A stretch of DNA of 64,000 bases, taken from the NCBI RefSeq assembly GCF_002954405.1, contig NZ_MQWC01000004.1, positions 1,058,990 to 1,122,989 on the forward strand, in the 5' to 3' direction. This document shows, in pieces, positions 25,822 to 37,311 of this stretch; the first letter of the stretch is position 1; each line of letters starts with the position of its first letter. Origin of the DNA: Salinibacter sp. 10B. Its GTDB lineage: Bacteria; Bacteroidota; Rhodothermia; Rhodothermales; Salinibacteraceae. The position numbers were made by a program, and so were the translations under genes. Below the pieces are notes generated by a model. That model saw only the letters and a program-made list of their open reading frames with translations, ran no database searches and was not told the origin of the DNA.

Positions 25822-26577
25822 TCAAAGCGGACGGCGTAACACCCAGTGCACCCGATAGCTGTCGTCGTGAGGAGAATTGGTCGTGAACGCGTCGTAGGAC
25901 GCTTCGATCGTAAGAGGAGAGGTCTCTAGGAGCGCCCGGACCTCGTGCCGTGAATAGGCCCGCTGGACGTGCCGCTCCGTGCGATGCTGTCCATCCACAA
26001 CGAGCTCAAAAACGGTCTCGTGTCGCCGCGTGTCCGGGTCATAGTGATTTTCCCGCACGAACGAAAAGTCGTCGGTGGCCCCTTCATCCACGAACCGGTC
26101 GTGATTGGTTTCGGAGTTGGCCGGGGTGCTCTGATCGATGATCGCTACCCCACCGGGTCGCAGGAGCGTATGCACCTGTTCAAAAAGCCGGGCCACCTCC
26201 GCCTCTTCAAGCAAATAATTCAAGCCGTCGTACACGAGGATAACGGCATCGACCGGGGCTTCCACTCCCAACTCCTCCAACGTGACCGTTGTAAAATCTG
26301 CCTGCACGCAGCGGATGGACGTATCGTCGGGCAGTTTCTCTCGAGCCTGGGCCAGCATGGCATCGGAGCCGTCCGTAAGCACGTAGCAGTACTCCCCGAG
26401 GGGGTGCAACCGCCGGGCAAGCGACCCGGTACCGCCTCCCAGTTCGACCACCGTTTCGATCGTGTCTCCGTGCTCGCGGAGCAGATTGTACAAGTAGGCC
26501 GCCCACGCGTCGTAGTCCACGTGCTCCATCACGAAGTCGTATCCGGCGGCGAGGGCGCTGTAGGGCTCCGCAGGCAT
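25822..26577 (-). CDS. class I SAM-dependent methyltransferase
   Basis: This 251-residue protein has an N-terminal YSALAAGYDFVMEHVDYDAWA segment (6-26), SAM motif I VVELGGGTGS (43-52), an acidic strand-2 loop (LTDGSDAM), QADF, and LVYDGLNYLLEEAEV as motif IV/post-IV. This is the arrangement of small Firmicute- and Bacteroidota-type methyltransferases of unknown substrate. It starts 49 bases beyond the stop of pdxA and may share its transcript. Confidence 0.85.
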   Translation of the reverse strand: MPAEPYSALAAGYDFVMEHVDYDAWAAYLYNLLREHGDTIETVVELGGGTGSLARRLHPLGEYCYVLTDGSDAMLAQAREKLPDDTSIRCVQADFTTVTLEELGVEAPVDAVILVYDGLNYLLEEAEVARLFEQVHTLLRPGGVAIIDQSTPANSETNHDRFVDEGATDDFSFVRENHYDPDTRRHETVFELVVDGQHRTERHVQRAYSRHEVRALLETSPLTIEASYDAFTTNSPHDDSYRVHWVLRRPL

Positions 26578-26625
26578 GAGTTGGAAACGCGTCGGAGCAG
26601 CGATGAATCGAGAGCGATTGCCAGC

Positions 26626-27696
26626 TTATGCCGGCGTTTCCGTCCGCTGCTGGCGATGTCGGGCCACCGCCACGGCCAACTCCAGCGCACTGCGCATGCT
26701 GCCCGGCAGGGCCATGCCCTTGCCGGCGATGCCGTGCGCGGTGCCGTGATCGGGCGAGGTGCGGACAATGGGGAGGCCGGCCGTATAGTTGACCCCATGA
26801 TCGAACGCAAGCGCCTTGAACGGCACGAGGCCCTGATCGTGGTACATCGCCAGTACCGCATCGAAGTCCGAGTCGAGCTGGGTGGCGAAAAAGCCGTCGG
26901 CGGCCAGTGGCCCCTCCACCTGAAAGCCTTCCTGCCGAGCCGCCTCAACGGCTGGAGCAATAATCTCTTCTTCCTCTTTCCCAAACGCACCGGCTTCTCC
27001 TGCATGCGGATTCAAGCCAAGCACGGCAATCGTCGGATCGTCGATCGCAAAGTCCTGCCGGAGCGATGCATCAATGACCCGCACCTTTTCGAGAATTGCT
27101 TCCTCGGTGACCATCGTGGGCACCTCCGAAAGGGCCACGTGGCTCGTAACAAGCCCGACGCGGAGCCCGCCGGCCACCATCATCATCGTTGGTTTGGCAC
27201 TGCCGGTTCGCTCGGCAATAAATTCGGTGTGTCCCGGTACGTTATAGCCGGCCTTATTGATGGCCGCTTTCGAAATGGGGGCAGTGGCCATCGCGTCCAC
27301 CGACCCGTTCACACAGGCATCCACGGCCCGTTCCACGGCCCGCATCGCCAGGCGTCCTCCCTCAACCGTAATCGCCCCAAACGACACCGGCGGCTCGTCC
27401 GCCTCGGCCACGTCCAGCAGGGCCACGTCGCCGTGCGGCACTTCTTCGGGCACCTCATCCACCACGTGAATATCGAGATCCGAAAAGCCGAGCACATCCG
27501 CATGGACCCGTAGAACGTGCGCGGAGCCGATGAGCACCGGCGTCATGGACGGCATCAAACTCGGGTCGTGCAGGCTTTTCAGGACAACCTCCGGCCCGAT
27601 GCCGTTCGGATCTCCCAGGGTAATGGCCACGCGAGTGGGGGCGCCGTTCGGAGCGGGCGGTTCAGGACGTTGGAAGGTGGGTCGCTGTATTCGCAT
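26626..27696 (-). CDS. pdxA: 4-hydroxythreonine-4-phosphate dehydrogenase
   Basis: PdxA oxidises 4-phosphohydroxy-L-threonine in the DXP-dependent route to pyridoxal 5'-phosphate. The 356-residue enzyme shows GDPNGIGPE (28-36) and the metal ligands His156 (GHTEF), His231 (NPHAGE) and His286 (YHDQG), plus SPDHGTAHGIAG near the C terminus. The ATG at 27696 is chosen because it puts the TRVAITLGDPNG strand near residue 21. The long upstream in-frame extension (to 27900) has no similarity. It lies between the leucyl aminopeptidase and methyltransferase genes on the same strand. Confidence 0.95.
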   Translation of the reverse strand: MRIQRPTFQRPEPPAPNGAPTRVAITLGDPNGIGPEVVLKSLHDPSLMPSMTPVLIGSAHVLRVHADVLGFSDLDIHVVDEVPEEVPHGDVALLDVAEADEPPVSFGAITVEGGRLAMRAVERAVDACVNGSVDAMATAPISKAAINKAGYNVPGHTEFIAERTGSAKPTMMMVAGGLRVGLVTSHVALSEVPTMVTEEAILEKVRVIDASLRQDFAIDDPTIAVLGLNPHAGEAGAFGKEEEEIIAPAVEAARQEGFQVEGPLAADGFFATQLDSDFDAVLAMYHDQGLVPFKALAFDHGVNYTAGLPIVRTSPDHGTAHGIAGKGMALPGSMRSALELAVAVARHRQQRTETPA

Positions 27697-27748
27697 GGTG
27701 GATGCCGTCAGATTCGAGCAGGAAAAGCAACGAACATAGGTGCAAGGC

Positions 27749-29257
27749 TCATGCCGGTGTGCGGGCGACAACGTAGTTCTCAAGGTAGTCGGCAAGGAGA
27801 CGGACCCCGAACCCAGTCCCGCCCGCGGGGGCGTATCCGTCCGGTTTGTCGAGGAAGGCCGGCCCCGCAATATCCAGGTGTAGCCAAGGAGCGTCCACAA
27901 AATGCTCCAGGAATTTGCCGGCAGTCACCGCTCCGGCCGCAGACCCTCCCACATTCGTAAGATCGGCGATGTCGCTGTCGAGATGCTCCTTGTACTCCTC
28001 GTACATCGGAAGAGGATGAACACGCTCTCCGGTCCGTTCGCCGGCCCGCTGGATCGCGTAGAGCCGCTCGGCCGCCGCCTCCGTTTCACTGGCCATCACC
28101 CCGGCAGCCTTAGACCCCAACGCCACGATGCAGGATCCCGTAAGGGTGGCCAGGTCCACTACGAGGGCCGGATCATACGTTGACGAGGCGTACGAAAGGG
28201 CATCCGCCAGCAGGAGCCGCCCCTCAGCGTCGGTGTTCATTACCTCCACCGTTCCGCCCGAGTGCATCTCAATGACATCGCCGGGAACGTACGCCTTACG
28301 TCCCGGCCGGTTGTCGGTCGCGGGCAGGAGCCCGATCACGTTCAGGGGAACGTCCAATGCAGCAAGGGCCTCAAACAGCCCGACGACGGCGGCCGCCCCT
28401 CCCATGTCGGACTTCATCTTGTCCATCGAGCCCTTCGTGTCCTTTAACGACAGGCCGCCGGTATCAAACATAACGCCCTTCCCTACGACCACAACGGGCG
28501 CATCATTGACGGCCTCCTCGGGGTGCCAACGAAGAATGGAGAACGTGGGCGGATCGAAACTGCCCTTGTTCACGGCCAGAAGCCCGCCCATTTCTTCTGC
28601 CTGGATGCGATCCGCCCCCCAGGTCTCCACCTCATATCCGTAGTGGGCCCCCGATGCGGCAACCATCTCGGCGAAGGCCTGCGCGGTCTTGTCGTGGGGC
28701 GAACGGTTTACGAGGTCTCGGGCCGTGCAGGTCGCCTCCGCAAGCCGCCGGCCGCGCTCCGTGCCGGCCCGCACGCCCTCCTCGTCGGCCTCGGGTCCGG
28801 CGTGAACAATGAACGACGACGGCCCGACGGCGCCTTCGTCCGTCTTGTAGCGGCGGTACTGATAGGCCCCTAACACAAACCCTTCGACGAGGGCCTGGGC
28901 CGCAGTATCATCGTCGAGATCGCCCTCCTGGGGCAAGAGACACGCCACGGTCTCGGCCGCATGGTCGCGAGCGGCGGTACTCGCGGCCGCAATGCCCCGG
29001 CGCACCGCCTCCGCATCAAGATCGTGTGCCGTCCCCACGCCAACGAGCGCCACACGAGGAGCCGCGGTCGCCTCTGGATACGCCACTCGAACGCTTCCTT
29101 CCTCTCCCTCATAGTCCTCCGCTGCCCGGACAAGGCTCTGGCCGAACCGGCCCGCAAGAGCCTCGATACGTCCCTCGGACGGATCCTGAGTCAGAGGGAC
29201 GAGCAGAAGATCCGCGTCGAGAGTGGCCGGGGCGTTGGATGTGGTGGAAACGATCAT
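27749..29257 (-). CDS. pepA: leucyl aminopeptidase (M17)
   Basis: This 502-residue cytosolic M17 peptidase removes N-terminal residues using two metals. The catalytic C-terminal domain shows VVGKGVMFDTGGLSLK (Lys and Asp ligands), the domain signature NTDAEGRL with Asp and Glu ligands, and the bicarbonate-site Arg. The N-terminal domain is divergent, as usual, and very acidic. ATG at 29257 (MIVSTTSNAP) was chosen; the frame runs on upstream without family similarity. The pdxA start lies 52 bases beyond its stop, so they are probably co-transcribed. Confidence 0.93.
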   Translation of the reverse strand: MIVSTTSNAPATLDADLLLVPLTQDPSEGRIEALAGRFGQSLVRAAEDYEGEEGSVRVAYPEATAAPRVALVGVGTAHDLDAEAVRRGIAAASTAARDHAAETVACLLPQEGDLDDDTAAQALVEGFVLGAYQYRRYKTDEGAVGPSSFIVHAGPEADEEGVRAGTERGRRLAEATCTARDLVNRSPHDKTAQAFAEMVAASGAHYGYEVETWGADRIQAEEMGGLLAVNKGSFDPPTFSILRWHPEEAVNDAPVVVVGKGVMFDTGGLSLKDTKGSMDKMKSDMGGAAAVVGLFEALAALDVPLNVIGLLPATDNRPGRKAYVPGDVIEMHSGGTVEVMNTDAEGRLLLADALSYASSTYDPALVVDLATLTGSCIVALGSKAAGVMASETEAAAERLYAIQRAGERTGERVHPLPMYEEYKEHLDSDIADLTNVGGSAAGAVTAGKFLEHFVDAPWLHLDIAGPAFLDKPDGYAPAGGTGFGVRLLADYLENYVVARTPA

Positions 29258-29534
29258 CAATAGAGGCGATCGGGGAAACGAAGATGAACGGGCTTCACGA
29301 CAGACCGCGTGTACGCCGGTGCTGTCCCGAGTTCCGATGTCAGCCCGCGGAACCAGTGTCAAAAACGATCCGCGCCGCATGAGGGCCGCACGGATCGTCA
29401 TTCATTTCTTCACGGACCGGTACTCACGTTAATTGCCGACTGCGACCCCGTCAACCCTCTTTTCTCAGAGTTGCCCCCGCTTCACACGCAATGAACAGCC
29501 CCGCTGCTCCTACGTCTCTCCAAGAATCGTGGGC

Positions 29535-30602
29535 CTACTCGGACTGGCTTCCGAGCAGGGTCTCCAAGTAGGCCTCGTCCTCTGCCGAAAGCTCCTCCTC
29601 GGGAGCATACGGATCATCGAAGTCAATGAAGCGAGGAGCGGCATCGATCACATCCTCAATAACGTCTTCGAAGGTAGGCCGCCGCACGTACGCCCCGGCG
29701 GCATTGCGATGCCCCCCACCCCCAAAGTTGCGCGCCCACTCGTCGACCCGCACGTCGGCCTCGGATCGGAAGCTGATCTTGGATCCATCATCCACCTCGG
29801 AAAACAGAAGCGCCGCCTTCACCCCTTCGATGGACAGAACGTAATTGACAAAGCCCTGCTTGTCGTCCCAGCTTGCCCCGGTATCTTCCACCATGCGTTG
29901 GGTCACGACGGAGTATCCGAGCTGGCCGTCGTACCGAAGCCGAATGCGGTTCAGCATACGCCCAAGCAGACGCAACCCCGGCATCGACTTCCGGTCGTAG
30001 ATCGTCTCGTGGATGGGAGCCGGCTCGATGCTCCCCCGCTCCAGAATATCGGCTACGATGCGATGAAGACGGGGCGTAACGCTGCTGTAGCGGAATGACC
30101 CGGTATCGGTCATGATGGCTGTGTACAGCGCCGTCGCAATCTCCGCATCGATGAGGGACGGGTCTGTTGCATCGATCATCTCATAGACGAGCTCCCCGGT
30201 CGCAGCCGCCGTGTCGCGAATGAATTCGACGTCGAACCACCCTTCGGGCTGGAGATGATGATCGATGAGCACCGTAGTGGCGGTCGCCTCTCGCACCAGA
30301 CCGCCAAGCTTGCCGAGACGCTCCTCGTCGTTGGTGTCCAGGACAAACACGACGTCGGCCTCCGCCAATGCCTCCTGCTGGTCGAGGGAACTGTCATACA
30401 CCTCCACGTCCCCACTGCCCGGCATCCAGTCGAGGTTGAAGCCGACCTCATCACTGTTCACCATGGCGGCCTGCTTGCCCAGCTTTTGAAGAAAGCGCGC
30501 CAGGGCAATCTGGGAGCCGAGGGCGTCCCCGTCAGGACCGAGGTGAGTCGTAACAAAAAATCGCTCGTTCTCTCGAACCAGCGTCAATACATCGTCGAGC
30601 AT
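29535..30602 (-). CDS. nrnA: DHH-family phosphoesterase (NrnA-like oligoribonuclease/pAp phosphatase)
   Basis: This 355-residue protein has the DHH domain motifs THLGPDGDALGS (19-30, ligands His20, Asp24 and Asp26), VLDTND (88-92) and IDHH (113-116), and the DHHA1 motif GGGGHRNAAG near 303. NrnA degrades short RNAs of two to five nucleotides and dephosphorylates 3'-phosphoadenosine 5'-phosphate. The usual NHxxPDGDALGS start reads THLGPDGDALGS here, so the metal ligands are intact. The C terminus has an extra acidic tail of about 30 residues (DDPYAPEEELSAEDEAYLE). The gene is probably monocistronic. Confidence 0.9.
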   Translation of the reverse strand: MLDDVLTLVRENERFFVTTHLGPDGDALGSQIALARFLQKLGKQAAMVNSDEVGFNLDWMPGSGDVEVYDSSLDQQEALAEADVVFVLDTNDEERLGKLGGLVREATATTVLIDHHLQPEGWFDVEFIRDTAAATGELVYEMIDATDPSLIDAEIATALYTAIMTDTGSFRYSSVTPRLHRIVADILERGSIEPAPIHETIYDRKSMPGLRLLGRMLNRIRLRYDGQLGYSVVTQRMVEDTGASWDDKQGFVNYVLSIEGVKAALLFSEVDDGSKISFRSEADVRVDEWARNFGGGGHRNAAGAYVRRPTFEDVIEDVIDAAPRFIDFDDPYAPEEELSAEDEAYLETLLGSQSE

Positions 30603-30802
30603 GCGTCACCAGCGCTCAGTGGTCAGGGTGACTAGAATAGCCTTCCCTTTACGCGACGACATTGCAATGAGTTCACGACGGCCGAACGGCCTACTGTACA
30701 TTGGCCCTGTTCCCCCCTGTGGAAAGGGGGGTATCCCACGGGATGAACTGCCGCTGTAGCACCGGTCCCCATTGCCGGAAAGGCAGGTCGTCGCTCTCCC
30801 TT

Positions 30803-32347
30803 CTATGGATGCAATCGTCCGATCGTCCGCGGAAAGGGAATCGTCTCCCGCACGTGCTCGCGACCGGTCAACCACGAGATGGTGCGCTCCAACCCGAGGC
30901 CAAAGCCGCTGTGAGGGACCGAGCCGAATTTCCGGAGATCGAGATACCAGTCGAAGACCTCTTCCGGAAGTCCATGTTCTTCTATCTGCTCTTCCAGAAA
31001 CTCGAGGTCGGTCGCCCGCTCCCCCCCACCAATGATCTCTCCGTATCCCTCAGGCGCCAACACATCCACACCCATCGCCAGCCGGTCATCGTCCGGATCG
31101 CGCTTCATGTAAAACGCTTTAATCTCCGCTGGGAACCGGTGCACAATGAGCGGACGGTCGAAGTGCCAGGTAAGCACCGTCTCGTCGCTCCCGCCAAAGT
31201 CACTGCCCCACTCAAAGGTCTGGGCCGACTCTTTCCAGTCCGGCAGGTTGCGCAGGGACTCTTCGATCTCATCAATCCGCTTGTTGATCTCAATCTCCCG
31301 GGCGTCAATTTCACGTTTGACGTGCTTTTTGGCCTGCCCGCGCCGCTTCTGGTTCTCTTCCTTCTCTTCCTGGAGCTCCGCCTTCTCGGCACGCAGGGCC
31401 TCCATCCGCTCGTCGATCAGCTCGGCTGTTTCGTCGCTCCGCAGAATCTCGACGGCCTCGTCGTAACTGATGCGCGGGAACGGCGTCTCCACCTTCTCCA
31501 GCACCGACGTGTCGCGGTCCAGAGCCTCCAACTCACGCTCACAGTTGTCCAGCACCGACTGCACAATGTGGGCCACAAAATCCTCCGCCAGCTGCATGTT
31601 CATCTCCAGATCGTAAAATGCCATCTCCGGCTCCACCATCCAGAACTCGGTGAGGTGCCGCCGGGTGTCGGATTTCTCGGCGCGGAAGGTGGGGCCAAAC
31701 GTGTAGACCTTTCCGTAGGCCATCGCCATCGCCTCCGCGTGCAGCTGCCCGCTTTGAGTGAGATAGGCCTTCCGATCGTCGAAGTAGTCGAGCTCAAAGA
31801 GGGTAGAGGTCCCCTCCACCGCATTGCCTGTGAGAACGGGCGCGTCGGTTTGGAGAAACCCGCGATCCTGAAAGAACTCATGGATCGCCGTCTGGATGCG
31901 ATTGCGAATGCGCATGACCGCCCATTGGCTCTCACTGCGCAACCAGAGGTGCCGGTGATTCATTAGGAAGTCGATGCCGTGCTCCTTCGGCGTGACGGGA
32001 TAGTCGCCCGAATCACCGATGAGCGAAAGCGACTCGACCTGAAGCTCATAGCCCCCGGGTGCCCGATCGTCGGCACTCACGGTACCGGTCACCTCCAGCG
32101 CTGCCTCCTGACGAGCGTCGTCGGCCGCCTCCCAGCTGTCTGCGTCCACCGCATCCTCTGCGGCAACGCACTGCACGAACCCGGAGCCGTCACGCAGGAT
32201 GAGAAATTTGATGCCACCGCTGCCTCGCTTGTTATGGAGCCAGCCCTTGAGGGTAACGGTTTCGTCCACGTGGTCGGCAAGGGCCTCGATGCGAGTAAAG
32301 TCTTCGATCGGACGAGCGGCTTCCGAGTCCGGGGCGGGCTCTGACAT
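30803..32347 (-). CDS. asnS: asparaginyl-tRNA synthetase with coiled-coil insertion
   Basis: This class IIb synthetase attaches Asn to tRNA-Asn. The N-terminal OB-fold (about 20-120) has [24 protein letters not shown]-like strands. The catalytic core has motif 2 [15 protein letters not shown] (221-235) and motif 3 GFGLGLER (481-488). At 514 residues it is about 48 longer than E. coli AsnS (466). The excess is a Lys/Glu-rich segment at about 305-372 ([36 protein letters not shown]) between motifs 2 and 3, predicted as an antiparallel coiled coil. ATG at 32347. It has no close partner gene. Confidence 0.95.
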   Translation of the reverse strand: MSEPAPDSEAARPIEDFTRIEALADHVDETVTLKGWLHNKRGSGGIKFLILRDGSGFVQCVAAEDAVDADSWEAADDARQEAALEVTGTVSADDRAPGGYELQVESLSLIGDSGDYPVTPKEHGIDFLMNHRHLWLRSESQWAVMRIRNRIQTAIHEFFQDRGFLQTDAPVLTGNAVEGTSTLFELDYFDDRKAYLTQSGQLHAEAMAMAYGKVYTFGPTFRAEKSDTRRHLTEFWMVEPEMAFYDLEMNMQLAEDFVAHIVQSVLDNCERELEALDRDTSVLEKVETPFPRISYDEAVEILRSDETAELIDERMEALRAEKAELQEEKEENQKRRGQAKKHVKREIDAREIEINKRIDEIEESLRNLPDWKESAQTFEWGSDFGGSDETVLTWHFDRPLIVHRFPAEIKAFYMKRDPDDDRLAMGVDVLAPEGYGEIIGGGERATDLEFLEEQIEEHGLPEEVFDWYLDLRKFGSVPHSGFGLGLERTISWLTGREHVRETIPFPRTIGRLHP

Positions 32348-32615
32348 AATCAGGCGGCGTGTGGAGAGGTTGGGAGTAAGAACAGATCGGTGAATGCAGT
32401 CGGTAGAAGCCCCCCTCCCGGATCGTGTTCCAGTTTGATGGGGCTCGCCGGGAAGCCTTTTCCGGTTTTCGATTCGCGGCCCCGGTGATGTGTATAATGG
32501 GTCCGGGAACTTGGTCGAACTACGTTACGAGGACAACCCGCCCCTCCTGCTCGGCCCCAAGACGACTGACCGCTTTTTCAACGAGGGACCGCGCCGCGAT
32601 TCCCGCCGGACCGCA

Positions 32616-33497
32616 TTAGAGCACTCCCCACTGATGTACAAGCCACGGAACCAGGGGCCAAGCAACAATGAGATCGAGCATGAAGGCCTGAGCGGGAGAG
32701 TGCCATGGTCGTAGCCTCCATGTGGCCCCAAGCATTGCGATGACCCCTAGAACATCCACGAGGAGCAAAGTAGGGGCCCCATAGCTGTGGACCGCCACGA
32801 CCGCCCCCACAATGCCCCCTGTGAGAAGAACCGTCGACGTGAGTCGGAGGGCGTAGAGCGACTCCCCCGGCGTCCAGACCGCAAGCCCCACGGCCGCATC
32901 GCCTTCTCGGTCTGCCCAATCCGCCAGCAGCACGTTCGGCAGAATAAAAAGCATGCGGTACCCCCCAAGGGCAAAGACGCCGAAACGCATCGTCCCTCCT
33001 CCGTCCACCAGTGGCACAAGCGTACTCCCCGCCGCCCACGCCCCCGCAACAGCCACCGGCTTCAGCAGCGGGATCTTCTGAAGAGGGCGCCCCCACCGGT
33101 CGCCCGGCAACAGGTGGAGTCCCACAACGAGGCCCAGGGCCGCCGAAACAAGCAGTGCGCCCGGTCGGAGCAACGGAAGACTCACGCCCACGACGCCCAG
33201 AAGAAGCCCCATTTCGATCCAGAGCCTGTTCCGGTGTGTCCGCACCCACCAACGTCGATCGGGCCGGTTAATGGCATCCTCCGGCGAGGTCGTAAGCACT
33301 CGATCCACGCCATAGACAAGAGCGGTCCCGCTAAATCCAGCGGCGAGTACTGCCCACGACACTGGCACTTCCAGAAGAGCCGAGGTGCCCAATAACAACG
33401 CAACGGCAATCCCGCCGACGGGCATCGGATCGTGGTAGAGTGCCCGTACCGCAGCCTGCAATCTTGCTCTAAAATAAGAAAGTGCTCGCGGTATCAC
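32616..33497 (-). CDS. UbiA-like prenyltransferase family membrane protein
   Basis: This roughly 293-residue protein has about eight hydrophobic helices. Two Asp-rich stretches correspond to the UbiA active-site motifs: VYGVDRVLTTSPEDAINRPDRRW (first, with the usual NDxxDxxxD altered) and LADWADREGDAA (second, DxxxD intact). The family moves prenyl groups onto aromatic acceptors, but the changed first motif leaves catalysis uncertain. A GTG at 33497 (VIPRALSYFRARLQ) is the preferred start; the frame runs to a TTG at 33563, and an internal ATG (MPVGGIAV) is also possible. It is the last gene before a 1.5-kb gap. Confidence 0.7.
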   Translation of the reverse strand: MIPRALSYFRARLQAAVRALYHDPMPVGGIAVALLLGTSALLEVPVSWAVLAAGFSGTALVYGVDRVLTTSPEDAINRPDRRWWVRTHRNRLWIEMGLLLGVVGVSLPLLRPGALLVSAALGLVVGLHLLPGDRWGRPLQKIPLLKPVAVAGAWAAGSTLVPLVDGGGTMRFGVFALGGYRMLFILPNVLLADWADREGDAAVGLAVWTPGESLYALRLTSTVLLTGGIVGAVVAVHSYGAPTLLLVDVLGVIAMLGATWRLRPWHSPAQAFMLDLIVAWPLVPWLVHQWGVL

Positions 33498-33723
33498 GAC
33501 AGTCGAACTCGTGCCAGCGAGAGGACGGAAGCGAATGCAGAATGCGACACCGGGTGTGAGCAACCGGAATTGGCGGATCGACTCACAAACCGGCTCTCGC
33601 CTCCTATTCTAATACGCATGGGGGTAGTAAACCGAATCCTGGTACAGAATTCAGGTAGGAGATACGGCGGTGCAATACGCAAAAGCCTCTCGTATCGTCG
33701 GTGCCGTCAAGGAGGGCACCAGA

Positions 33724-33908
33724 AGCGCCGTTGGACTGTGCCGTTACGAGATTAATCACAGGACCGACATGCCGTGACACTGGATCGGTCGTTTTCGACA
33801 AAGGTCAATATCCTCTGTGTAGCGTCGTTGGAGTCCAACGACGCTACACAAGGGCATCCATCACGTCCGGCGGACAATCTCACCAATCCTACACTCCAAC
33901 GGCGCTAC
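33724..33908. repeat. nested palindromic repeat of the GTAGCG.CGTTGG family
   Basis: The centre (33816-33850) is a perfect 17-bp inverted repeat around one G, containing GTAGCGTCGTTGGA and its complement. On the outside, AGCGCCGTTGGA (33724-33735) and TCCAACGGCGCTAC (33895-33908) are perfect complements of each other over 12 bases and differ from the inner arms by one base, C/G for T/A. A small GTCCG/CGGAC palindrome (33865-33875) lies between. A related hairpin occurs at 54777-54805. Confidence 0.65.
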
Positions 33909-34648
33909 GGAAACCTGCTTCCCACCGGAATAGAGCTCCCGGAGTCGGTTAACGGGTAGTGCGAATAAAAAAGGCTCCAGGGACCGAAAAAGTCCCTTCG
34001 TCACCGTCTCTTCCCGTCGGTTCGCTTTGTACAACGTCGCTTCCTTCTCCGCCGGTCCGGTCCTCGCCTAATCTCGGAAGAAATCCATACTGTTGGCCTC
34101 TCCCCTCCTGACATCAGCGCCTCTTGATCCACAAACGGCCCTCTCCCCAAACGACAGGGACGAGATTGCCCTTGAATGCAGCTCGGGGGGACGGTCGACT
34201 GCGGTCCGTGAGAAGATCTCGACTGAAGGTGCCGGCAGCCTCACGTATCTCCGGCCATAGAACTGATCACTCAGGGAGTGCCCCCGGCCGGAAACCGGGA
34301 CACCCCCCCAGCTTCCGGCATGTGTACAGGCATTACTCCCGCCACGCCGCCTCTACGTACGGATATTGCAGCGTACGTGGGGCATTTGAGTCGGCTCCTG
34401 GACTTGTGCGAAGACGGTGGGATCTTCGATAATGCATCCAGGGTGATCGACGCAACCCGAGGCGACGGGCGGTATTGGCATTTCATCGTGTGCTCACCCA
34501 ACCCTTATACCGATGGGCAAAAAACGAACTGCCCGTAGGGAGTGACGGATCATCAGAACGTGACCTGTGAGCACTAGAGTCGTGTGTAGAATGTCCTCTC
34601 CCGTAGACCCAGGAGCACCATATCATGCAGGAGGTTCGCAACGCTATG

Positions 34649-34664
34649 ACTTAACCGGTTAAGT
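34649..34664. promoter_or_regulatory. 16-bp perfect palindrome, LacI-family operator-like
   Basis: ACTTAACCGGTTAAGT is fully symmetric with a central CG and flanking AA/TT, the form of LacI/GalR-family operators. No gene starts directly downstream on either strand, so its target is unclear. Confidence 0.3.
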
Positions 34665-34921
34665 AACCAAAGAGACTCACAACGTCAAGTTCCCCCCCTC
34701 AGACCATTGCAACACACGGAGGCTAAATTTCAGAAGTGTCGTCCTCTACCTTTGTCCATACGCATTGGTGAGCGACCGACCTCAGGCGCGTGAGTCGGAG
34801 CTGGTCTCTCAGCATTCTGTCGTGGGTGAGGCGCCTTGTTCTTCCTCACCAGTGCTTGTCGCTAAAATCGCCTCCACTAGCCTTCGCCCTCGCCCGCACG
34901 GACCCCAACCAAAACATACGC

Positions 34922-34968
34922 GGGCCCGCTCAGATGTGCCATTCGGAGATGACCATCTGAGCGGGCCC
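34922..34968 (-). terminator. probable terminator hairpin after metG
   Basis: Perfect 15-bp arms GGGCCCGCTCAGATG (34922-34936) and CATCTGAGCGGGCCC (34954-34968) enclose a 17-base loop. On the minus strand the hairpin lies 45 bases beyond the metG stop and is followed by GCGTATGTTTTGG, a weak T-tract. Confidence 0.6.
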
Positions 34969-35012
34969 ACGCGAGCGTCCCAAGCAAGTCTCAACAATCA
35001 GTCCCCGCTTGC

Positions 35013-37139
<2,127 letters not shown>

Positions 37140-37199
37140 TTCAACAGGAGGGGCTTAGCGCAATCGATTGTCTCGAATTCAAGATCGTATGTCACGTAT

Positions 37200-37249
37200 T
37201 TCGTATTGCGTATCACAGGAGTCGGCAGTGCGAAAATACGCAATACGAA
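37200..37249. repeat. low-GC inverted repeat in the spacer before metG
   Basis: Arms TTCGTATTGCGTAT (37200-37213) and ATACGCAATACGAA (37236-37249) are perfect complements over 14 bases. A third, partial copy (TTCGCAATACG) follows at 37251-37261. The base composition is clearly lower in GC than the genes on either side. Confidence 0.6.
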
Positions 37250-37311
37250 TTTCGCAATACGTAGCAAAGCGTTTTGAGGAAGGCGGATCGACCCGAGGAT
37301 ACGACTTCTCC

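Larger units (their letters stand above)
33498..35012. other. 1.5-kb stretch without a convincing gene
   Basis: No frame shows a recognisable protein. The best candidate is a small plus-strand frame at 34278-34538 (or from the ATG at 34320), with an Asp/Gly-rich, protein-like C-terminal half (DLCEDGGIFDNASRVIDATRGDGRYW) but no family match and no clear promoter. The stretch holds a palindromic-repeat cluster (33724-33908), a 16-bp perfect palindrome (34649-34664), a TACCTTTG box (34747-34754, plus) and a metG-side hairpin (34922-34968). It looks like eroded or regulatory sequence. Confidence 0.6.

Noticed and set aside
25969-27513. 514-residue plus-strand frame over the methyltransferase and pdxA
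   Set aside because: It spans two real minus-strand genes and their gap and has no family similarity.
30701-31966. 421-residue plus-strand frame over asnS
   Set aside because: Antisense of the AsnS coding sequence with no recognisable motif.
32493-32498. TATAAT on the plus strand in the asnS upstream gap
   Set aside because: No -35 box at the right distance and no plus-strand gene follows; most likely chance.
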